The position numbers and the translations under genes were made by a program. From Candidatus Enterococcus willemsii (GTDB lineage: Bacteria; Bacillota; Bacilli; Lactobacillales; Enterococcaceae): DNA of 64,000 bases. Shown one piece after another: positions 12,047 through 19,085 of the stretch; the first letter of the stretch is position 1; each line of letters starts with the position of its first letter. The stretch spans positions 1 through 64,000 of the forward strand of contig NZ_MAEL01000035.1 of NCBI RefSeq assembly GCF_009933335.1, given 5' to 3'. The notes below the pieces were generated by a model. The model was given only the letters and a program-made list of their open reading frames with translations, was not told the origin of the DNA and made no database searches.

Positions 12047-12880
12047 TTATTTTGCTGCTTCAGGTATTTCAATTGGTTCTACAGCATTAATTTTATCATA
12101 CGTTGCTTTTTGATCCATTGATGCTTTCATTTCCATACCTTCTTGGTTCATTTCATAATCCATTGTCATGTTAAATGCCATTGGATAGAAATCTGTTTTG
12201 CTAACGGTCATCTCATAAGACATGTTCCCAATCTTCATATCATCTAGTGCTTCTTCAGCTTCTGTTGCACCTGCGCCAGTATTACCTGTGTTACTTTCAG
12301 CCAATGCTGCTTTGGCCAAATCTTTTAATTCTTCACCACTACCTTCAAAAGAAAGTACATAATGATCTTTTTCTTCTTTCACATCTAATTTATCTTTATA
12401 TGAACCTAGTGTATCCATCATTTCTTGTGAAGAATACATTTCCATTAATGAATCGATATCCATCCCTAAAGATGATAAGTCTTGTGTCATCCATTCTTCC
12501 GAACCTGGTGTTTGCATGTACATTGCTTTGTCATCCATATACATGACTGCTTGTTGTTCTTGTCCAGCAGCATTCACTTTGCTATCCATTTTCATAGCGA
12601 AAGGCTCCATCGTATACGTGACAACCATATTTGTTTCCGTATTCATTTCTTGACCGTTCATTGTCATATCCATCTTCATATCGGTCGTCATTTCAGCACT
12701 CTTAATGTCTTTAGATGCTTCGTTTACTTTGTCAATAACTTCTTCTTTTGATAATTTTTTCTGTGCCTTTTCTGATGTTTCTGCTTTACCTGAGTCATTA
12801 GTTCCTTGATTGTTACATGCGGCTAAACCAACAGAAACTAACGCTATACCTGCCCATAGTAATCCTTTAGTCTTTTTCAT
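12047..12880 (-). CDS. Secreted lipoprotein, DUF6612/LppX-LprG-like
   Basis: A 277-aa lipoprotein. The signal peptide ends in the lipobox LAAC (Cys22), followed by a Ser/Thr/Lys-rich linker and a mature domain of about 220 residues rich in Met and alternating beta-like stretches (AEMTTDMKMDMTMNGQ, AMKMDSKVNAAGQEQ). This pattern resembles the DUF6612 group of Firmicute lipoproteins, which resemble LppX/LprG-like lipid-binding folds. GGGAGG precedes the ATG. It is transcribed alone. The lipoprotein nature is secure; the family name is tentative and ligand or role unknown. Confidence 0.75.
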   Translation of the reverse strand: MKKTKGLLWAGIALVSVGLAACNNQGTNDSGKAETSEKAQKKLSKEEVIDKVNEASKDIKSAEMTTDMKMDMTMNGQEMNTETNMVVTYTMEPFAMKMDSKVNAAGQEQQAVMYMDDKAMYMQTPGSEEWMTQDLSSLGMDIDSLMEMYSSQEMMDTLGSYKDKLDVKEEKDHYVLSFEGSGEELKDLAKAALAESNTGNTGAGATEAEEALDDMKIGNMSYEMTVSKTDFYPMAFNMTMDYEMNQEGMEMKASMDQKATYDKINAVEPIEIPEAAK

Positions 12881-13039
12881 TATTGTTTCCTCCCCATTGT
12901 CCTAGTTGTATGAATATTCGTCAGTTTTCTAATCAATAAAAACTGAAAACCTATTCATAAATATTGTACCATATAAGTGAAAGATGGTACGGAAAATCAA
13001 CTTTTGTGTAAAATTTAAGTAAAAAATTGTCTGAAAGTC

Positions 13040-13095
13040 TTGTAATTTCGCTTATTTCTCAGTACACTTATTCTAATTGAGAATGTTTCTCAATT
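13040..13095 (+). promoter_or_regulatory. Promoter and palindromic operator of the nitroreductase gene
   Basis: TTGTAA (13040-13045) and TACACT (13063-13068) are 17 bp apart. Just downstream lies a perfect inverted repeat, AATTGAGAA and TTCTCAATT around TGT (13075-13095). The core TGAGAATGTTTCTCA resembles the 7-1-7 layout of Fur-family boxes but deviates from it at three positions. The position at the start site suggests repression. Confidence 0.5.
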
Positions 13096-13111
13096 AAAAA
13101 GGAGGTTGGTT

Positions 13112-13699
13112 ATGGTTACAGTAAGTGAAGCAATCGTGGAACGTCGCACATCAAAAAAAAGTTTAGATAAAGCTGTACCTTTAGAGTTAATTTATGACTT
13201 ATTAGAGAAAGCCCGTTTCGCCCCTTTTCATAAAAGAGAGCCGTGGCAAGCAAAAATTATTACAACGCCAGAAGAAAAAGAGTTTTTATATAAAGAAGTC
13301 ATTGCTTCGTATGAAAAAACCGGTGTCATTTGTGATGAGACTAGTCGCGAGAAAATGACCAAAAAAATGACGAATCTGTTAATAAATTCGCCTGCAACAA
13401 TTTTATTTGCCCGTGAAGTTATTCCCGACAACAAACGGTTGGATTCAGATGCTATTCAAGCAACTGCCGCCCTCATTCAGAATTTCTCACTGTTAGCTTT
13501 TGAAGCAGGACTGGTCGGATTTTGGGCATCCAGTGCATTTGTGATGAATGCTGAGCTGTCTCAACGTCTAGGATTCCCTGAAAATTATGAATTAATCGCT
13601 AATTATCGACTAGGCTATCCTGATCCAGAAATTTCCAAAAATAAAGCCAAACGTGCCGATGTCAAAAAATGGGCACGCCCTTTAAGCGATTCTCTATAA
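13112..13699 (+). CDS. Nitroreductase-family FMN oxidoreductase
   Basis: A 195-aa protein of the nitroreductase fold, nearest in feel to the YdjA/TM1586-type small nitroreductases. ERRTSKKS near the N-terminus corresponds to the FMN-phosphate binding Arg/Ser cluster; the dimer region LLAFEAGLVGFWASS and the end YRLGYPD fit the family. Such enzymes use NAD(P)H to reduce nitro compounds or quinones. AAAGGAGG precedes the ATG; an alternative TTG start two codons upstream lies within the ribosome binding site. Substrate unknown. Confidence 0.82.
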   Translation: MVTVSEAIVERRTSKKSLDKAVPLELIYDLLEKARFAPFHKREPWQAKIITTPEEKEFLYKEVIASYEKTGVICDETSREKMTKKMTNLLINSPATILFAREVIPDNKRLDSDAIQATAALIQNFSLLAFEAGLVGFWASSAFVMNAELSQRLGFPENYELIANYRLGYPDPEISKNKAKRADVKKWARPLSDSL

Positions 13700-13700
13700 A

Positions 13701-13730
13701 AAAACCTGCGACAATTTTGTCGCAGGTTTT
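13701..13730. terminator. Bidirectional terminator
   Basis: AAAACCTGCGACAA and TTGTCGCAGGTTTT form a perfect stem between the convergent nitroreductase and FusB-like genes. Confidence 0.87.
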
Positions 13731-13733
13731 CGT

Positions 13734-14372
13734 TTATTTCATTTGTTGTACAAATTCATTGAAACTCGTGATGTCGTGCAATTGTTGGTTACATTGCTCG
13801 CTGTTCGCACAAATATAATTTCCTCGCTTAGTATACGTCCCGTCACCTTTGCTTTTCGTTGTTGCTAAAAACATCGATACACCAGAGACTTTTTGGCAAA
13901 TCGCACAGACATTTTTAATAATGGTTGGGCTTAGTTGACCAGAAATTCCTTGCAATTTTCCTTCTTGATAATAGAGAATAAATTTCTTCTGGCTACCTGG
14001 ATCATTCCAACCAACATAGGAATGTTCACGCAAGTCTAACGTTTCCCAATCAGGCAATTTGAGTTTTTTGGTTTTCTTGAAGACTTTCTCCACTTGTTTG
14101 GTTGTTGGTTCTTTAAATGGAACAACACAACCTTTAAATGTTTCAAAAAATGCTTCTGTTTTAGCACGGGTTAAGGTTTGATCCATCATAAACTCTTTTA
14201 GTTCTTCAATTTCTGGATGCTTTTCTGGTACAATTTGGTCTATTTTCTCAACGACTTGTGCTTGTACAGCTTGAATGGTTATTTTATCATTGACAGAATG
14301 GTAATCATTCACGAGATGTAGTACCTGTTTTTTTATCGCAAAATATTGGTAAGCTTCAATTATTGGTTTCAT
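13734..14372 (-). CDS. FusB-family EF-G-binding zinc protein
   Basis: A 212-aa protein. The N-terminal half is helical; the C-terminal domain has the four-Cys treble-clef zinc finger CAIC...CANSEQC of the FusB/FusC/FBP family. Family members bind elongation factor G and help release it from ribosomes stalled by fusidic acid. Chromosomal homologues in enterococci and Listeria are common and are not acquired resistance genes. AAAGGA precedes the ATG. A hairpin lies in the leader at 14400-14430. Family assignment is good; whether it gives fusidic acid tolerance here is not shown. Confidence 0.83.
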   Translation of the reverse strand: MKPIIEAYQYFAIKKQVLHLVNDYHSVNDKITIQAVQAQVVEKIDQIVPEKHPEIEELKEFMMDQTLTRAKTEAFFETFKGCVVPFKEPTTKQVEKVFKKTKKLKLPDWETLDLREHSYVGWNDPGSQKKFILYYQEGKLQGISGQLSPTIIKNVCAICQKVSGVSMFLATTKSKGDGTYTKRGNYICANSEQCNQQLHDITSFNEFVQQMK

Positions 14373-14399
14373 TAATTATATTCCTTTCTTCAAACGCAC

Positions 14400-14430
14400 A
14401 GATGCTTTGAAGAAGTGTGACAAAGCATCT
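14400..14430. repeat. Hairpin in the leader of the FusB-like gene
   Basis: AGATGCTTTG and CAAAGCATCT form perfect 10-bp arms with an 11-base loop. There is no T-run on either strand, so it is not an ordinary terminator. It lies 28 bases upstream of the start codon. Confidence 0.55.
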
Positions 14431-14549
14431 GAATCAACAGTCAACAGCTTGTCCTTTTTTAGAAGATACACAACGTATCATTCTATCATCCCCTTTATGT
14501 ACTGGTATGCTAGTATCATACGTTGATTATGGTGAAATTTCAATTGAAA

Positions 14550-14565
14550 TGTTTCACGTGAAACA
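14550..14565. promoter_or_regulatory. parS site, perfect
   Basis: TGTTTCACGTGAAACA, the exact 16-bp ParB-binding palindrome, in an intergenic region about 12 kb left of oriC. Confidence 0.95.
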
Positions 14566-14617
14566 AAAATTTCCTTTGTGATACTTTTAGCTTTGCCAGA
14601 CAATTTGTAATGTATAT

Positions 14618-14866
14618 TTATACATTTTTACTATTAGGATAATAGATAGCTTGTTTATAACGTTTAATTAAATGCGTCGTTTTCGTTTCAATCCAGCTTG
14701 CTTTTTCTAATTTCACAAACATTTTTTCATGGGTGTTCTTTTCTAGCTGCAAAAAGTAATCCACAGCTGCTTTTATTTGACTTTCATCAATCTTTTTATC
14801 CACATGTGGATAAAAAGATTGACGTTTTCCTTCTTGAGTTACAAATACTAATTTTAATTTCTTCAT
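14618..14866 (-). CDS. DUF2922-like small protein containing the DnaA-box palindrome
   Basis: An 82-aa protein. The beginning MKKLKLVFVTQEGKRQ and a later DESQIKAAVDYFL resemble DUF2922 proteins, which are short, of unknown function and common in Firmicutes. The C-terminal half is basic and longer than expected. Its frame is crossed by a 36-bp perfect palindrome (14787-14822), so both strands encode SFYPHVDKKID there. A ribosome binding site (AAGGAGGG) precedes the ATG, which supports real translation. No function can be given; the family name is tentative. Confidence 0.55.
   Translation of the reverse strand: MKKLKLVFVTQEGKRQSFYPHVDKKIDESQIKAAVDYFLQLEKNTHEKMFVKLEKASWIETKTTHLIKRYKQAIYYPNSKNV
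14787..14822. repeat. 36-bp perfect palindrome of two abutting DnaA boxes
   Basis: Each 18-base half is the exact reverse complement of the other. The centre holds TTATCCACA (14796-14804) directly joined to TGTGGATAA (14805-14813), two consensus DnaA boxes back to back. It lies inside a small coding gene 12 kb left of oriC. Confidence 0.95.
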
Positions 14867-15007
14867 TTTATTCCCTCCTTTTAACTATTAACGAAAACCA
14901 CACAAAAATTGTCGCTATTTTTCATACAACTATTCAAAGATAACTTGTGTCTAAAATCACATAATGTGATATGATAGCAATGACTTATTTTTGAAGGGAG
15001 ATTTACC

Positions 15008-16522
15008 ATGAATTATCAACCATTAAATTTATACGATAACTTTGCGACAGCTGCTGAAAAAACACCAGACCAAGTAATTATTTTAGATGAAAAACTGCCA
15101 GCTTTTCCTGAGTTACCTTTAGAGACAACCTATCAGGATAGCTTATTCGCTATTCACCAACGTGCCTATCAGTTGGCTCAACTTGGTGTTGGTTTAGATG
15201 ATAAAGTAATTTTATTTAAAAGTCCTAAGTTTGACACTTATTTGTTAGCTGCTGCAGTCTCTTATTTAGGTGCCGTTCCAGTAATGATTTCTTATCATTT
15301 TCCTGCAAGCACTTTAGCTGTTTTTGCCGAACGTTTAGAAGATCCATATATTGTTTATGATACACAAACAGAAAAAATAATTACTGATTTGCCCAATAGT
15401 TCTACAGAAAAACAATTATCGATTGCGACATTATTGGCACAACCAACTATTCCTGTCTCTCAGCAAAAGCTTGCTAATGATCAAATTAGTTATATGACAC
15501 ATACCTCTGGAACTACAGGAATTCCTAAATTAATTTGTCATTCCGCAAACTCAATGGGTTGGCGCACCTTATGGCAACGCATGGTGTTTGACAAAATTTC
15601 TGAGAAAAAACTACTGGCCTTTCATATCTCGCCAGTCCATTCACGTTTCAATATTGGCGTTACTTCGGCAATGGCTATGGGTTTTCCGTTAATGCCTTTG
15701 AACAATGGAGACAGTGCAAATGTCGCAACTTATCTGCAAAAATATCGTCCGATTGCATTAGAAACTCATCCAAATAATTTTGTGCAATGGTCGTTTTATG
15801 CAAAGGAACACCCAGAGTCATTCCAAAGTATTCGTTATTACCATTCCACCTTTGATGCCATTAATAACCAGACGATGGCACGTTTCTTACAAACAGGTAA
15901 TGCAGAAACAATTTTCTTACAAGTGTATGGGCAAAGCGAATGTGGGCCGATGATTCTTAAAAAACATACACTCGACTCATTAAAACATAATGACGCACGC
16001 GATATGGGTGTTGGTTTAGCTGGTTTAACTAAAGCCCGCATTACGGATGCAAAAGGTCAGCCGTTACCCGTCAATACTGATGGTCATATTCAATTTTTAT
16101 CCAAAGGGCGAGCGTTGACCTATTACAAAGAGGACGCACGTTTTCAAGAAACAGTCTACAATGAATGGTGGGACAGTGGTGATTACGGCATGATTGATGA
16201 AAAAGGACATCTTTATTTAAAAGACCGTCAAGTAGACTTAATTGAAACAATTAACAGTAATTTAGCAATTGAAGATTATTTACTTGATCGTTTGGATTTC
16301 TTAGAGGAAGTCGTGATTGTCCGAAATCACAAGGAACCACAACCTATTTTAGCTGTCGCACCTTCACAAGAAATGAATTGGGAAGCTTGGTGGCACGCTA
16401 TCGCTGATCTTCCACACTTAAAAGCGCCCATTCTGCGTGCTTTTGAAGATATCCCTCGTACAGCAACTATGAAAGTACAACGCCTACAAATCGAAGCCGC
16501 CTTAGAAAACGGTACGTTCTAA
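15008..16522 (+). CDS. Adenylate-forming enzyme (acyl-CoA synthetase/ligase family)
   Basis: A 504-aa ANL-superfamily enzyme that should activate a carboxylic acid as an acyl-AMP. The P-loop-like motif THTSGTTGIPK is at about 171-181, followed by VYGQSECGPM (the YGxTE-like motif), WWDSGDYGMIDEKGHLYLKDR with the conserved ATP-binding Asp and hinge, and a C-terminal ATMKVQR with the probable catalytic Lys. The substrate cannot be predicted. No carrier protein or biosynthetic genes lie next to it, and it stands alone with its own terminator. GAAGGGAG precedes the ATG. Confidence 0.8.
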   Translation: MNYQPLNLYDNFATAAEKTPDQVIILDEKLPAFPELPLETTYQDSLFAIHQRAYQLAQLGVGLDDKVILFKSPKFDTYLLAAAVSYLGAVPVMISYHFPASTLAVFAERLEDPYIVYDTQTEKIITDLPNSSTEKQLSIATLLAQPTIPVSQQKLANDQISYMTHTSGTTGIPKLICHSANSMGWRTLWQRMVFDKISEKKLLAFHISPVHSRFNIGVTSAMAMGFPLMPLNNGDSANVATYLQKYRPIALETHPNNFVQWSFYAKEHPESFQSIRYYHSTFDAINNQTMARFLQTGNAETIFLQVYGQSECGPMILKKHTLDSLKHNDARDMGVGLAGLTKARITDAKGQPLPVNTDGHIQFLSKGRALTYYKEDARFQETVYNEWWDSGDYGMIDEKGHLYLKDRQVDLIETINSNLAIEDYLLDRLDFLEEVVIVRNHKEPQPILAVAPSQEMNWEAWWHAIADLPHLKAPILRAFEDIPRTATMKVQRLQIEAALENGTF

Positions 16523-16562
16523 AAAGCTAGAGACTCGTATAAATGCGAGTCTCTAGCTTTTT
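16521..16562. terminator. Bidirectional terminator
   Basis: AAAAAGCTAGAGACTCG and CGAGTCTCTAGCTTTTT form a perfect 17-bp stem directly behind the ligase gene. Confidence 0.92.
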
Positions 16563-16568
16563 GCATAA

Positions 16569-16584
16569 CGTTTCACGTGAAACA
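16569..16584. promoter_or_regulatory. parS site, one mismatch
   Basis: CGTTTCACGTGAAACA differs from the consensus only in its first base. It lies between a terminator and the end of the GNAT gene. Confidence 0.85.
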
Positions 16585-16585
16585 T

Positions 16586-17020
16586 TTATTTTGATTTATG
16601 ATAAAAAACAAGCCGGTCAATCTGACGAAATCCTTTGTTTTGATAAAACACTTCCGCATCAGTCCCACGATCGGTTAACAATGAAAAGCTCGTAACATCT
16701 TCTGGAACTGATTTTTCTAGGCTATCTAACAAAGCCGCACCTACTCCTTGCCCTCGCCACTGCTTTTTCACGCCAAATTCATGAATGTAAAACTCATTTC
16801 CTTCCCACCAAATGCGCTTATTTCCATAGATAAAACCAATAATCTCTTCTTTTTCAATTGCTAAACTTCCTAGAAAAAAAGGTGTCTGGTATTGCTGACG
16901 CAAATAATTCACTGCTTGTTCAAACGACCACTGATCATTCCATGGTTCATCGTTAAAAACCTCGATAAATACTTTGGCACAAGCAGATAAATCTGATTTC
17001 ATTAACTGTCTAAATTCCAT
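16586..17020 (-). CDS. GNAT-family N-acetyltransferase
   Basis: A 144-aa acetyltransferase. The acetyl-CoA binding motif A is QWRGQGVGAALLDSLE, and a late NKGFRQIDRLVFYHK is typical of the fold's end. I start at the ATG at 17020 with GGGAGG eight bases before it; an earlier in-frame ATG at 17035 overlaps that site. The substrate is unknown. It is transcribed alone, toward the ligase gene. Confidence 0.82.
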   Translation of the reverse strand: MEFRQLMKSDLSACAKVFIEVFNDEPWNDQWSFEQAVNYLRQQYQTPFFLGSLAIEKEEIIGFIYGNKRIWWEGNEFYIHEFGVKKQWRGQGVGAALLDSLEKSVPEDVTSFSLLTDRGTDAEVFYQNKGFRQIDRLVFYHKSK

Positions 17021-17065
17021 ATTTTTTCCTCCCATTCTCTAGTACACTTAGTATAGCAAAAAAAA

Positions 17066-17091
17066 TGTAACCATTTGCATTTTCAAACGTT
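17066..17091 (+). promoter_or_regulatory. Candidate ECF-type autoregulated promoter
   Basis: TGTAAC (17066-17071) and CGTT (17088-17091) are 16 bp apart, matching the -35 AAC and -10 CGT pattern of ECF sigma promoters (for example TGAAAC-N16-CGTC in Bacillus). It sits just before the sigma factor gene. Confidence 0.45.
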
Positions 17092-17114
17092 GTATTAGTG
17101 AGGAGGGGAAATAA

Positions 17115-17618
17115 ATGAGTAAAAAATGGATAGAACAGCTAATCGAAGAAGTTTATCCTTCGATGTTGTTTTATGGTCTTTCACTAACTAAATCACACTA
17201 TGAAGCCGAAGAACTTGTTCAAGAAGCTCTTTATCGTTTTCTGCTCATTTATGATCAACTCGAGGAAAACAACTACAGAGGCTGGTTGTTTCGTGTCATG
17301 CGAAATTACTATTTCGATAACCAACGAAAAGCCAAACGAAAAAAAGCAGCACTCACGGATTTAGCTCGCCTTCCGACAAAAAGCATGGAAGATACCCTCC
17401 ATCAATTTATTCAATCCAAAGAACGAGAACAACTATACTATGCCATTGATACCTTGAAAGAACCTTATAAAGAAGTCTTGATTTCTTATTATTTTTTAGA
17501 AATGTCAATTAAAGCGATTGCTGAAATGACACACATGACTCCAGCAAATATTAAAGTTCTATTGTATCGTGGCCGCAAACAATTAAAGGAGGTTTTAACA
17601 AATGAAGAATTATCGTGA
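17115..17618 (+). CDS. ECF-type RNA polymerase sigma factor
   Basis: A 167-aa sigma-70 family protein with regions 2 and 4 only. Region 2 includes EAEELVQEALYRFLL and RGWLFRVMRNYYFDNQRK; region 4 includes LKEPYKEVLISYYFLEMSIKAIAEMTHMTPANIKVLLYRGRKQLK. GAGGAGGGG precedes the ATG. The next gene overlaps it by 17 bp and encodes its likely anti-sigma factor. The stimulus is unknown; a candidate promoter of its own class lies upstream, suggesting autoregulation. Confidence 0.9.
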   Translation: MSKKWIEQLIEEVYPSMLFYGLSLTKSHYEAEELVQEALYRFLLIYDQLEENNYRGWLFRVMRNYYFDNQRKAKRKKAALTDLARLPTKSMEDTLHQFIQSKEREQLYYAIDTLKEPYKEVLISYYFLEMSIKAIAEMTHMTPANIKVLLYRGRKQLKEVLTNEELS

Positions 17619-18819
17619 ACGATTGGAAAAATATCAAAATAAACAATTAACAGAACAAGAAGCCGCAGCATTTGAAAAAGAATTACAGGACGCTGCATCA
17701 CTCTTCGATTATTTAATGGAAAATGAGACCATGGATGATTTTACAAAAGAGACAGAAATGACTTCGTTTACTAGTGCTGAAAAAAATGTGAAAAAAAATA
17801 TCCGCAAGCGCTTCTTACGAAGTATCTTTTTTATCATTGTGATTGTTTTAGGAGTTGTCGGTGGTACGTTTCTGCTCTACCCTAAGATTGCTGACGCTTA
17901 TTATTACAATCCAATGAAAGGACAAAAAATCGATAAGAAAAACTATGTACGAATCACACAGCCTAGTAACTTCGGTTTGTATCAACAAGTATACAGTCAA
18001 ATTCATTTAGAGACAGACCGCTTAGTGGACTCACGTGTGACTCAAATCGGTCCTGCTAAATATACGATTGATTCGAGTTATTACAATGATTTTAGCAACA
18101 CTTTGAATCTTAATGCAACGACCATTGAAAAAGGGAAAATCATAGAGTCTTCAGGTAACCCAACAGGTCTAACATTTTCGCAATCTAGCTTTAACGTTCT
18201 TGCACTAGAAAACGATTATTTTGTTAACTTTGACAGCTCAGAACTGCATCCCAAAATCGCTGATTTACCGGACTCCTCCTGGTTAAAAATTCAATTGACC
18301 TTCAAAGAACCTAAATCATGGGAAGAATTAACAACGTTCATCCAACAACATGAAGAAGTCAATTTTTACACAGCATCAATAGAAATGGCGCAATCAAACT
18401 TGCAGCCAGATCGCAATCTGGGCGTCCGTCTTGAGCAACATACAAACTACCACACTTTAACTTTAGACTACGACTCAAGGTATACCCGTCAACTTGAAAT
18501 GACCTATCCAAACTTATTCAGCCATGATAGCGCACTTCCTTTGGCCACAGCTTCAAAAGATGTGAAAGAATACATTCAATCAAATGTGCAATATCTTTTA
18601 GACCATCCAGAAGACAAAATGGCTGCAGCAGGAATCAGTTATACAAATGATGACGAAGAATTTTACCAAACAACATTAGATTATTTAGAAAATACCGACT
18701 TACGATTTGATAAAATTGAAGTTGCCTTACCGAAAGACACCTTTGCTTCGTTTGTAACAGATCAAGATTTTTATTATGTTAAGTTACGAGATTTGTTGTT
18801 TTTTTCATTGATGGATTAA
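17602..18819 (+). CDS. Membrane anti-sigma factor with sigma-regulator N and C domains
   Basis: A 405-aa single-pass membrane protein. The cytoplasmic N-terminus (1-70) starts MKNYRERLEKYQNKQLTEQEAA and should bind the sigma factor; the membrane segment is about 71-93; the extracellular part is about 310 residues. The layout matches the Firmicute Sigma_reg_N/Sigma_reg_C anti-sigma proteins. AAAGGAGG before the ATG lies in the end of the sigma gene, so translation is coupled. The outer domain probably senses an envelope signal. Partner assignment rests on overlap. Confidence 0.8.
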   Translation: MKNYRERLEKYQNKQLTEQEAAAFEKELQDAASLFDYLMENETMDDFTKETEMTSFTSAEKNVKKNIRKRFLRSIFFIIVIVLGVVGGTFLLYPKIADAYYYNPMKGQKIDKKNYVRITQPSNFGLYQQVYSQIHLETDRLVDSRVTQIGPAKYTIDSSYYNDFSNTLNLNATTIEKGKIIESSGNPTGLTFSQSSFNVLALENDYFVNFDSSELHPKIADLPDSSWLKIQLTFKEPKSWEELTTFIQQHEEVNFYTASIEMAQSNLQPDRNLGVRLEQHTNYHTLTLDYDSRYTRQLEMTYPNLFSHDSALPLATASKDVKEYIQSNVQYLLDHPEDKMAAAGISYTNDDEEFYQTTLDYLENTDLRFDKIEVALPKDTFASFVTDQDFYYVKLRDLLFFSLMD

Positions 18820-18820
18820 A

Positions 18821-18836
18821 TGTTTCATGTGAAACA
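18821..18836. promoter_or_regulatory. parS-like site, one mismatch
   Basis: TGTTTCATGTGAAACA differs from parS at one central base (C to T). It directly follows the anti-sigma stop codon. ParB affinity of this variant is uncertain. Confidence 0.6.
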
Positions 18837-18885
18837 AGTCATGTAAGCTCAGTTCTTCTCTAGCTCCATTTTTTGCAATATAAAC

Positions 18886-18920
18886 AAAACAACGAGTATA
18901 ACCTACAACTCGTTGTTTTT
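18886..18920. terminator. Terminator T1, left of the KilA-N gene
   Basis: AAAACAACGAGT and ACTCGTTGTTTT form a stem with a T-run. Its arms share AAAACAACGAG/CTCGTTGTTTT with the terminator at the end of mnmG. Confidence 0.8.
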
Positions 18921-18992
18921 GGTATATTCATAATTTTAATCCTTTCATTGTTCCTACTCTGCAAAAAACATACATCCTTCATCTCTTACTAC

Positions 18993-19068
18993 TATTTTCA
19001 TTTGAATTTATAAATGAAAATATGAGAGATTACACGAACTTATAAGTAGTGCACAAACTAATTATAAT
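18993..19068 (+). promoter_or_regulatory. Inverted repeat and promoter of the KilA-N gene
   Basis: TATTTTCATTT (18993-19003) and AAATGAAAATA (19012-19022) are perfect 11-bp arms, with an extra outer pair ATCTCT/AGAGAT. Downstream, TTATAA (19040-19045) and TATAAT (19063-19068) are 17 bp apart. The repeat may be an operator. Confidence 0.45.
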
Positions 19069-19085
19069 GCGAAAGGATGTTTTAA

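Noticed and set aside
14609-14626. AATGTATA-TT-TATACATT palindrome at the end of the DUF2922-like gene
   Set aside because: The loop is only two bases and no T-run follows, so it is a poor terminator; short AT palindromes are common here.
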